From JBFFXF01 sp041569895 (GTDB taxonomy: Bacteria > Planctomycetota > UBA8108 > JACQVS01): a stretch of DNA of 34,215 nt. Below, one piece after another: positions 1-7,472 of this stretch. The notes below the pieces were generated by a model. It was given only the letters and a program-made list of their open reading frames with translations, made no database searches and was not told where the DNA came from. Positions within the stretch are counted from its first letter, which is position 1, and every line of letters begins with the position of its first letter. The stretch lies in contig JBFFXF010000044.1 in NCBI GenBank assembly GCA_041569895.1, forward strand, positions 1-34,215, written 5' to 3'. The position numbers were made by a program, and so were the translations under genes.

Positions 1-2
1 AC

Positions 3-1721
3 TGCGCGCCGCTCGGCGGTGGGGGCGCCGGCGCCATCGCTCGCCCCGATCCGGTCGGGCTGCGACACACGCTCGGCGGGGCGAGAGCGATCGACGACTT
101 CGACCTGCACGTCAAGCTGACCAGCGACGCGCCCGACGTCTTCCCCCTGGGGACGACGCCCGTGACGTGGACCGCGACCGACAAGGCCGGCAACGTCTCG
201 AGGACCGTGCAGCGGGTGACCGTCGTCGATCGTGACCCGCCGCAGATCCTCGATGAGCTTCCGGACCTCGTCACCGTCGCCGACGGCCGCCAGGGTACGC
301 AGGTACAGGTCGTGCAGCCGCTGGTCCATGACGCGAGCGGCGGATCGGTCAGCGTGGAGCTCGAGACCGCGTTCGACTCGCTCGCGATCGGGCAGAACGA
401 GATCACCTGGATCGCCACCGACGAGGCCGGCAACGTGACCCGGGTGGAACAGACCATTACCGTCGAGCGACTCGACGGCGACCTCGACGTCGACGGCGAT
501 GTGGACGCCGACGATTTCCGGTTCGTGGCGCTGGCCGCGGCGGCCGGAGAGCAATCGATCGTCGCGTCGATCGAGCTCGCCGACTTCGACGGAGACGGCC
601 GGATCACCGAAACGGACCGCGAGATCCACGCGAGGATCCGCCGCACGGCGTTCGATCCTCGCGACCTCGACTCGGACGGGCTCATCACGCAGAGCGACGC
701 GAGGAAGCTGCTCGAGCTCTGCTCCGAGCCGGACTGCAACGCGGGACACGTCGCGTTCCTTCGCGGAGACGCCAACGAGGACGGCGAGGTCGACATCAGC
801 GACGCGGTGACGGCTCTCATCTTTCTTTTCATCGGGGGCGCGACGCCTCCCGACTGCCTGAAGAGTCTCGACGCGGACGACAACGGCGCGATCGAGATCT
901 CGGATCCGATTTCTCTGCTCGATTTTCTCTTCCGCACCGGCGGCGCGCCGATGATCCCGTTCGGAGAGTGCGGCCTCGATCTCACCCCAGACGAGCTGAC
1001 GTGCGACCGATTCGAGCCGTGCTCCCCCGACTCCGGCTCGCTGCCGGACCTGCGGATCCAGTCGTTCCGTCTGAGCCCACGAGACCCGAACACGCTGACC
1101 ACGCGATTGACGGTGCAGGCGTCGGTCGTCAACGACGGCGACGGCGTCGCCAGGCCATCGATCGCCGGGATCCTCCTCGGAGACGGGACACGGACGTTCA
1201 GAGTGCCGGCGCTGGAGCCGGGCGAGGCGTTCCCGCTGGTCGCCACACAGGAGGTGTCACTCGAGCCGGGCGAGCTCCGCGTCGGAGTGGAAGCCGACCG
1301 CGGCGACAGGGTCGGCGAGTCGAACGAGCAGAACAATGCTCGCTCGGTGCGGCTGACGATCGCCGAGCCGCCCCCGGGGCCTCTCCTCGCGGTCGTCGGA
1401 CTGCGAATCCGTCCCGAACCGCCGGCGCCCGGCGAGCCGTTCACCATCATCGCGGTCGTCGAGAATCGTGGCACGGAGGTGTCACCCGAGAAGACCGGCC
1501 ACGTGATCGTCGAATCCCGCGTCCGCAGCAAGAAGCGCGAGGTCGTGATCCCGTCGCTCGAGCCCGGCGAACGCACCGTGGTGGAGCACAGAGAGAGACT
1601 CAGAGCGGGCGCGTACCGCGTCACCGTGCGCGCCCTCGCACCTGACGAGCCGGTCCCCACGCCGTTCGACCGAGCCGCGGGCGCGCGATCGACCGAGGTC
1701 ACGGTGGGATCCAGCGAGTAG
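3..1721 (+). CDS. Secreted HYR / EF-loop / CARDB protein, 5' truncated by the window edge
   Basis: The reading frame is open from base 3 with no start visible, so the N-terminus lies outside the window. Counting from the GTG at 162 as residue 1, the motif LGTTPVTWTATDKAGNVS, which spans that codon, and a second copy at about 75-92 (IGQNEITWIATDEAGNV) are typical HYR (hyalin-repeat, Ig-like) strands. Three aspartate-rich calcium loops follow (about 107-118, 141-152, 168-179). Next comes a duplicated dockerin-like module at about 199-262, with loops DANEDGEVDISD and DADDNGAIEISD. The C-terminus holds two CARDB-like beta domains (about 295-402 and 405-516), each with the pattern LEPGE. These families are extracellular adhesion or scaffold domains; no catalytic domain is visible. 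The kinase gene begins 33 bases downstream on the same strand, so co-transcription is possible. The substrate or partner is unknown. Confidence 0.85.
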   Translation, partial: CAPLGGGGAGAIARPDPVGLRHTLGGARAIDDFDLHVKLTSDAPDVFPLGTTPVTWTATDKAGNVSRTVQRVTVVDRDPPQILDELPDLVTVADGRQGTQVQVVQPLVHDASGGSVSVELETAFDSLAIGQNEITWIATDEAGNVTRVEQTITVERLDGDLDVDGDVDADDFRFVALAAAAGEQSIVASIELADFDGDGRITETDREIHARIRRTAFDPRDLDSDGLITQSDARKLLELCSEPDCNAGHVAFLRGDANEDGEVDISDAVTALIFLFIGGATPPDCLKSLDADDNGAIEISDPISLLDFLFRTGGAPMIPFGECGLDLTPDELTCDRFEPCSPDSGSLPDLRIQSFRLSPRDPNTLTTRLTVQASVVNDGDGVARPSIAGILLGDGTRTFRVPALEPGEAFPLVATQEVSLEPGELRVGVEADRGDRVGESNEQNNARSVRLTIAEPPPGPLLAVVGLRIRPEPPAPGEPFTIIAVVENRGTEVSPEKTGHVIVESRVRSKKREVVIPSLEPGERTVVEHRERLRAGAYRVTVRALAPDEPVPTPFDRAAGARSTEVTVGSSE

Positions 1722-1738
1722 GCGATCGAGGAACGCGG

Positions 1739-1744
1739 TACAAT
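1739..1744 (+). promoter_or_regulatory. Possible -10 element (TACAAT) for the kinase gene
   Basis: TACAAT matches the TATAAT consensus at five of six positions and is AT-rich in a very GC-rich setting. It lies 10 bases before the ATG at 1755. No convincing -35 hexamer is seen 16-18 bases upstream. If used, transcription would start only a few bases before the ATG and give an almost leaderless mRNA. Confidence 0.3.
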
Positions 1745-1754
1745 ACCCTCTGCG

Positions 1755-4700
1755 ATGGCAGAGGGAGATGCCGCCAAGCGAGCCTTCGACGAATACCTGC
1801 GACGGCGCGCCGACGGCGAGCCGGTCGACATCGATGTGTTCTGCGCGGAGCGTCCTCACCTCGCCGCCGGCCTCCGGCTGCTTCACTCACTCCACGCCGC
1901 CGGTTCGACCGCTTCCGCGGATGGCGCTCCTGATGACGGCGCCAATGACACCGCTGCCGCCCTCGAGGTCCTCTCCCCGGGCGACCGCGTCGGGCACTAT
2001 CTGATCCTGCGCAAGCTCGGCGGGGGCGGCATGGGCGACGTCTACCTCGCCGAGCAGCAGCGTCCGGTGCAGCGGCAGGTCGCGCTCAAGATCATCAAGC
2101 TCGGCATGGACACCCGCGAGGTGATCGCCCGCTTCGACGCCGAGCGGCAGGCGCTGGCGCTGATGGACCATCCCGGCATCGCCCGGATCTTCGACGCCGG
2201 CGCCACGGTCACGGGTCGACCGTTCTTCGCGATGGAGTTCGTCGACGGCGCGCCGATCACGACGTTCTGCGACCGCGAGCGGCTCGACGTGGCGACGCGA
2301 CTGCGTCTCTTCCTGCAGGTGTGCCGAGCGGTGCAGCACGCGCACTCGAAGGGGATCCTGCACCGGGATCTGAAGCCGACCAACGTGCTCGTGAGTCCGG
2401 TCGACGGCGAGCCCACGGCCAGGGTCATCGATTTCGGGATCGCGAAGGCGACCGACAGGCGCCTCACCGAGCGAACACTCGCGACCGAGCTCGGGACCGC
2501 GGTCGGCACGCCGGCGTACATGAGTCCCGAGCAGACGCGGCTGTCGAGCGAGGTCGACGCGCGCAGCGATGTCTACTCGCTGGGCGTCATATTGTACGAG
2601 CTCCTGATCGGAGATCTCCCGCTCGACTGGACGTCGCCACAGGCTGCCGGTCTGGAAGAGGTCCTGCACCGGATCCGCGAAGAGGATCCACCGACGCCGA
2701 GCACTCGCTGGCTGCGACTGGACGCGGGCGAGACGCGAGCCCGGGCCGCCCGGCGCGGTATCGATTCTCCTCACCTGCTGCGCGAGCTCCGCGGTGACCT
2801 CGATTGGATCACGATGAGGGCGCTCGAGAAGGAGCCCGACCGCCGCTACGCCACCGCGGCTGACCTCGCCGCCGACATCGAGCGCTTCCTCGACGGCGAG
2901 CCCGTCGCCGCGAGACCGCCCTCCGCCATCTACCGGGCCCAGAAGTTCATTCGCAGATATCGCGTGGCGGTGACTGCGGTGGCCGCGGTAATCGCCGCGC
3001 TGGTCGCCGGGCTCGTCGCCAGTCTCCTGCTCTACGTCGAGGCGGAGGATCGCCTCGCGAGAGCGCTCCAGCAAACCTACCTCGCGAACATCACCGCGGC
3101 GGGCGATCGACTCGAGGAGTCCAACTCCGCGGAGGCGAGGCGGCGCCTCGCCGCGTGCCCGGAGTCGCTGCGCGGATGGGAGTGGCGGCACCTCGATCTC
3201 AAGCGAGACACCTCGCTGGCGCGGCTGTCGGATGGGGGAGACTCGCTCGCGGTCGCCGTCGGACCCGACGGCCGGATCGCCGCAACGGGAAACGACCGAG
3301 GCACGGTTAGAATCTGGAACGCGATCGACGGCACCTCGCTGCGGACGGTCGAGTGCGGGCCGGCCAACGTCGATTCGATTCACATCAGCAGTGACGGCGA
3401 GCGCATCATCGCGGGCTTCTCCGACGGCTCCGTGCGAACCTGGCGAGCCGACCCATGGACCCCTCTCGCGGTGATCAAGACGACCGCGAGCAGCGCATGG
3501 TCGGCAGACGCGTCGCGCGTCGCGTCGGGGACGGACGATGGCCGCATCGATGTGCGCGACACCGGCACCGGTGCGCTCATCCTCTCGGCTCAGGCGCACA
3601 CCGACCGGGTCTCCACGGTGGCGCTCGACGCCGACGGCCGCTCGGTCGTTTTCGCGTCGGTCGATCGCACCGTGCGCGTCCTCGACGTCGAGACGGGGGA
3701 GATCGTCGTCCTTGCAGGGCACGTCGGCGCCATCACGGCGCTCGATGTCACGCCGGCGGGCGACCGCGTCGCGTCGGCCAGCGCGGATCGCACGGTGAGA
3801 ATCTGGGACGTCGCGGCAGCTCAGGTTCTCTCCGTACTGCCTCATCCACACGGCGCGAGTTTCATCGACCTCAGCGACGACGGCTCGCACGTGGTGACCG
3901 GCGCGGAAGGCGCCGAGGGCTCCGTCAGACTCGAGACCTGGCACGCCGAGAAAGGCGAGATGGTCGCGAGACTCACTCCGTGGCTGGTGTCGTGCGTCGC
4001 CTGGAGTCCGGACGGCAGGCAAGTCGCCCTGGGTTCGCTCAGGGGCGGGCTTCGACTCTGGAGACCGAGGATACGGAAAACGACGACGCTGCTGGGGCAC
4101 GAGGCGCCCGTGACCGCCGTCTCGTTCAGCGCCGATGGGCAACGTGTCGTCTCCGCCTCGCGTGACGGAACGGCTCGCGTCTGGCACGCGTTCTCCGATG
4201 GGGTGACGAAAGAGCTGCGGGAGCACGAGGGCGAGCCACGCTTTCTCGCCGTGGCGCCGCGGTCCGGTCGCATCATCTCCGCGTCGACAGGGGAGGTGCT
4301 GATCCGGGACGCCGCCACCGGAGAAGTCACGCAGCGTGCGCTCCGACCCGAGGGCGAGATCGCGTCGCTCTCCGTGAGCCCGGATGACGAGCGAATCGCG
4401 TTGGGCCTGGTCGATGGCACGATCCGCATCGAGCTCGCCTCGAGCGCCGGGACGGAGCGCGTCCTCCGCGGGCACGAGCGCGAGGTGACATCGCTCGCCT
4501 TTGCGGCCGACGGGAAGCGACTCGTGTCGGCTTCGCTCGACGGCACGGTGCGCGTGTGGGAATCCGGCAAAGCCGTCACCGTGCTCGGCCACGCCGGCAT
4601 CGACGAGTTCGTCTCCGTCGCGGTCGCTGGTCGGACGATCGCCGCGGGCTGCCGTGACGGCACCACGAGACTCTGGCACGACACCGGTCGAGACGCCGCG

Positions 4701-6122
4701 GAGCTTCGGGGACACGCGGGCCCGGTCGTCGGCGTGGCGCTGTTCGATCGTGGGCGCCAGCTGGTGACGGCGTCCACCGACGGTACCCTGCGTCTCGGGG
4801 ACGCGCGGTCGGGAGAGACGAGTGCCCTGCTCCGGGGCCACGCCGGTCCTGTGCGGGCGGTCGCCGTGACCCCCGACGGGAAGAGGATCCTGTCCGGATC
4901 GGACGACCGGACGATCTGCGTCTGGGACGCTGCGACCGGCGTGGTCGTCGCGACCCTTCGAGGGGCTCGCGGCGCCATCACGGCCGTGGCGGCGACTCCC
5001 GACGGCCGGCGCGTGATCTCGGCGTCGTCGGCCGGGACGGTGCGCATCTGGGAGAGCGACTTCGCCGACGCCCGCACGGTCTGGCAGGTGGCGGCGGTGC
5101 GCTCCAGGATGATGCCGCTGCTCCGGCGTCTCTTCAGCCGACACATCTGGGCGGCGCGCGTTATCGACCATCTCGAGTCGCGACCCGATCTCGACGACGA
5201 GGAGCGCCGCACGGCGATCCGAATGGCTCGTTTTCGCGAGCACCATCCAGCGGTGGCGCTCAACAACGAGAGCTGGGCCGTGGTCGTGGGGCCGGACCGT
5301 CCGCACCGCGACTACGAGCTCGCGCTTCGCAAGGCGACGGCGGCATGCAGGCTGGATCCGGAGAATCATTTTTTCCTGAACACGCTCGCCCTCGCGCGCT
5401 ACCGGAGCGGCCTGATTCCGGAGGCGCTCGAGGCGCTGTCGCGGGCTCGCGAGCTGAATCGCGCGGCGCGCGAAGGATATCACGGCGCGGTCGACTCGAT
5501 CATCGCGGCGCTCTGCCGGAATCGCCTCGGCGACACCGATCGGGCGAGGTCGGAGCTCCGCCGGGCGGTCACGCTGATGGTCGTGGACGGCGTGGAGCTC
5601 GGGCCCGGATCGAAGAGCGTGCTGGTCGAGGCGATGCTGACGCGAGTCCCGGACGCGACCATCAATCTCGGTCGCGGTGTCTCCGGAAAGCGCCTGCGAC
5701 TCTGTGTCGGCGGCGACGGACGGACCACCGAGGCCGGCCCGGACGACACTCGGGGTCGTCGCTGTCGCGCCAACGACGTCTCCGGGCAGCACCCGAGCTA
5801 CTTCTACTTCGACCTCGACGCCGCGTTCACTCCCGGCACGCCGGTCGCCGTCACGGTCGAGTACCTCGATGCGGGAGGGAGCTGGTTCACGCTCGAGTAT
5901 GACAGTCAGGACGAATCACCGTCGCTGAACGGCCGGTACAAGCGAGCCGATCAGGTCTGGATGCACGGCTCCGGCGACTGGCAACGGTACACGTTCTTCA
6001 TCGACGACGCGCATTTCGGCAGCCGGCAGAACCTCGGCGCCGACTTTCGCCTTGATCCCGAGCGACTGCTGCGGATCGGACGCGTCGCGGTGATGTTCGG
6101 GGAGGCGCCGCCGGCGCGTTGA
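1755..6122 (+). CDS. Transmembrane Ser/Thr protein kinase with WD40, TPR-like and C-terminal beta-rich domains
   Basis: 1455 residues. The cytoplasmic N-terminus carries a complete Hanks-type kinase: glycine loop GGGGMGDV (89-96), ATP lysine in VALK (K112), catalytic HRDLKPTN (203-210), metal-binding DFG (226-228) and activation-loop end GTPAYMSPEQ (251-260). All key residues are present, so it should be active. One membrane helix spans about 402-427. Beyond it lie many WD40-like repeats (about 480-1110; recurring 'DGTVRVWD', 'LRGHAGPVRAVAVTPDG'), a TPR-like stretch near 1200-1270 (LDPENHFFLNTLALARYRSG) and a beta-rich end (about 1310-1455) with no obvious catalytic motif. The topology suggests an external sensor driving an internal kinase (inference). 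No Shine-Dalgarno is positioned for the ATG. An ECF sigma gene converges 17 bases away; kinase-ECF pairing is known in Planctomycetes. Confidence 0.95.
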   Translation: MAEGDAAKRAFDEYLRRRADGEPVDIDVFCAERPHLAAGLRLLHSLHAAGSTASADGAPDDGANDTAAALEVLSPGDRVGHYLILRKLGGGGMGDVYLAEQQRPVQRQVALKIIKLGMDTREVIARFDAERQALALMDHPGIARIFDAGATVTGRPFFAMEFVDGAPITTFCDRERLDVATRLRLFLQVCRAVQHAHSKGILHRDLKPTNVLVSPVDGEPTARVIDFGIAKATDRRLTERTLATELGTAVGTPAYMSPEQTRLSSEVDARSDVYSLGVILYELLIGDLPLDWTSPQAAGLEEVLHRIREEDPPTPSTRWLRLDAGETRARAARRGIDSPHLLRELRGDLDWITMRALEKEPDRRYATAADLAADIERFLDGEPVAARPPSAIYRAQKFIRRYRVAVTAVAAVIAALVAGLVASLLLYVEAEDRLARALQQTYLANITAAGDRLEESNSAEARRRLAACPESLRGWEWRHLDLKRDTSLARLSDGGDSLAVAVGPDGRIAATGNDRGTVRIWNAIDGTSLRTVECGPANVDSIHISSDGERIIAGFSDGSVRTWRADPWTPLAVIKTTASSAWSADASRVASGTDDGRIDVRDTGTGALILSAQAHTDRVSTVALDADGRSVVFASVDRTVRVLDVETGEIVVLAGHVGAITALDVTPAGDRVASASADRTVRIWDVAAAQVLSVLPHPHGASFIDLSDDGSHVVTGAEGAEGSVRLETWHAEKGEMVARLTPWLVSCVAWSPDGRQVALGSLRGGLRLWRPRIRKTTTLLGHEAPVTAVSFSADGQRVVSASRDGTARVWHAFSDGVTKELREHEGEPRFLAVAPRSGRIISASTGEVLIRDAATGEVTQRALRPEGEIASLSVSPDDERIALGLVDGTIRIELASSAGTERVLRGHEREVTSLAFAADGKRLVSASLDGTVRVWESGKAVTVLGHAGIDEFVSVAVAGRTIAAGCRDGTTRLWHDTGRDAAELRGHAGPVVGVALFDRGRQLVTASTDGTLRLGDARSGETSALLRGHAGPVRAVAVTPDGKRILSGSDDRTICVWDAATGVVVATLRGARGAITAVAATPDGRRVISASSAGTVRIWESDFADARTVWQVAAVRSRMMPLLRRLFSRHIWAARVIDHLESRPDLDDEERRTAIRMARFREHHPAVALNNESWAVVVGPDRPHRDYELALRKATAACRLDPENHFFLNTLALARYRSGLIPEALEALSRARELNRAAREGYHGAVDSIIAALCRNRLGDTDRARSELRRAVTLMVVDGVELGPGSKSVLVEAMLTRVPDATINLGRGVSGKRLRLCVGGDGRTTEAGPDDTRGRRCRANDVSGQHPSYFYFDLDAAFTPGTPVAVTVEYLDAGGSWFTLEYDSQDESPSLNGRYKRADQVWMHGSGDWQRYTFFIDDAHFGSRQNLGADFRLDPERLLRIGRVAVMFGEAPPAR

Positions 6123-6139
6123 GCGCACCGGCGGAGGGA

Positions 6140-6766
6140 TCAACCGTCGAGCAGCCCCCGCAACCTTTCCACAGCGCGGTGCAGGGCCTTGCGCGCGGTC
6201 GCCTCGCTGCCGATCTCGAGCGTCTGCGAGATCTCGGCGAAGGACATGCCGCAGAGATAGCGCAGGACGATGATCTCCCGGTTATGGGTGGGAAGCTCGA
6301 GGAGCGCGTCCTCGATGCGCTCCTCGGTCTCCCGCTCCGAGACGATGGTGCTCGGCCGCGGACCGGGATCGACGAGGATCGCCAGCAGCGACTCGTCCCG
6401 CGCGGGATCCCCGAAGCGCACGACGTCGCCGGAGCCTCGCTTGCGCGCGTCCATGCGCCGGGCCGAGTCGATGATGGCGTGCTCGACGCACGTCGCGATC
6501 CAGTTGCGGAAGCTCCCCTCGGTCCTCGCCTCGAATCGTTCGAGACCGCGAAAGACCCTGAGCAGCACCTCTTGGGCGATGTCCTCGAGCTCGACGAACC
6601 GCGCCAGCCGCCGCCCGAGCCGCAGCGCGACGATGCGCCGCACACGCGGCAGGTAGCGCTCGAACAGCCCCTCGAGCGCACCGCGATCACCCGACCGCGC
6701 CGACTCGACAAGCCGGAGCGTGTCGTGGATGCCGGCCGGCTGGGGATCGGCAGGTTTTTCTGACAT
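6140..6766 (-). CDS. ECF-type RNA polymerase sigma factor
   Basis: 208 residues, normal for an ECF sigma factor. Region 2 covers about 32-100, with the core-binding and -10-recognition helix LEDIAQEVLLRVFRGL at 59-74 followed by a second helix, SFRNWIATCVEHAIIDSARR. Region 4 covers about 150-205, with the helix-turn-helix SFAEISQTLEIGSEATARKA at 175-194. Regions 1.1 and 3 are absent. The start ATG at 6766 has GGAGGA about 20 bases upstream and no closer Shine-Dalgarno. The gene converges on the kinase gene with a 17-base gap, and no anti-sigma gene adjoins it. That fits the kinase-associated ECF groups described in Planctomycetes, where phosphorylation rather than a ZAS anti-sigma factor is thought to control the sigma factor. 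Direct control by this kinase is inference. Confidence 0.93.
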   Translation of the reverse strand: MSEKPADPQPAGIHDTLRLVESARSGDRGALEGLFERYLPRVRRIVALRLGRRLARFVELEDIAQEVLLRVFRGLERFEARTEGSFRNWIATCVEHAIIDSARRMDARKRGSGDVVRFGDPARDESLLAILVDPGPRPSTIVSERETEERIEDALLELPTHNREIIVLRYLCGMSFAEISQTLEIGSEATARKALHRAVERLRGLLDG

Positions 6767-7472
6767 CGCGCCCGGGCTTTTCAGAAGTCCTCCGTGTCAC
6801 ACGCCTTCCATCCTAACCGACAGGGCCAGTTCCCCGACCCAGGTTGATTTCCACTCGCGCGATTCCCCCGCGGTTCCCCGACCCCGCGGTTCCCCGACCC
6901 AGGTTGACTTCCGAAGTGAGCCGCTGAGCCTGAAGTCGCTGTCAGAGAACCACTTCGTTTCTGCAGCCCCGTGCGGTCCCGACCCAGGGTCGGTCTTTCC
7001 GCGGTCTTTCCGGTGGAACTCCCGGAACTCCCGACCCGGGGTCATCGACGGAGCTCCCCGGAGCTGCCCACTCCGAGACTGGCTCGGCGGCGCCAAGTCC
7101 AACTTAGGCTGGGGGTTCCGTCGCCCGAGCAGAGCGTCGGAAGCAACCTGGGTTGGGGTGCTAGGGGTGCTGCGGGGTTGGGGTGCTGCGTGCTGCGAGC
7201 GGGGGTGCGAGACACTGCCGGCGCGGGCGTCCAGGAATGATCTGTGTCGCCAAAACTCAACGTGTGTCGGGGGTTCCGTCGCCGGGTCGGGGCTTCGAAA
7301 TCAACCTGGGTTGGGTCGCGAGCGGTCGGAGTGCGCGGACCAGGAATCGCCCGGGGCGCAGGGGTCCGCAGGGGACCCCAAGCGACGCCAGCCGCCCGGT
7401 CCCGACGGTGAGCATCCGCGCGACGGCCGTGGTTTTCGGGGCAGGGACCGGGGACGAATCGAGTCCGCGGGG
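6767..7472. other. 706-base non-coding region holding a short repeat family
   Basis: This lies between the start of the sigma factor gene and the end of the CotH-like gene, both on the minus strand. Open frames crossing it have no recognisable domain and poor composition. It is filled with variants of a motif resembling GACCCAGGTTGATTT in both orientations (see the repeat entry), plus direct repeats such as GGGGGTTCCGTCGCC at 7113-7127 and 7269-7283. The minus strand has TAGGAT at 6811-6816, a possible -10 box for the sigma gene, with GGAAC about 15 bases further upstream. No tRNA, small RNA or clear intrinsic terminator is evident. Confidence 0.6.
6829..7318. repeat. Dispersed direct and inverted copies of a motif near GACCCAGGTTGATTT
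   Basis: The two best copies, 6829-6852 and 6889-6912, are on the plus strand, 60 bases apart, and differ at one base of 24. Between them, CGCGGTTCCCCGACCC occurs twice in tandem (6869-6884, 6885-6900). Inverted copies read on the minus strand at about 7297-7318 (ACCCAGGTTGATTTCG, very close) and 7141-7158 (CCCAGGTTGCTT). More degenerate ones are at about 7095-7118 and 7253-7276. A partial plus-strand relative, CCCGACCCAGGGTCGG, is at 6978-6993. The shared core is roughly CCCGACCCAGGTTGATTT. No transposase or terminal repeats are visible. Confidence 0.7.

Noticed and set aside
1887..5792. Minus-strand open frame of 1301 codons opposite the kinase gene
   Set aside because: It mirrors the codon bias of a GC-rich gene; its product is Arg/His/Asp-rich with no domain, while the plus strand encodes an intact kinase.
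6829..7318. CRISPR array
   Set aside because: Copies are irregularly spaced, in both orientations and diverged; there are no uniform spacers and no cas genes.
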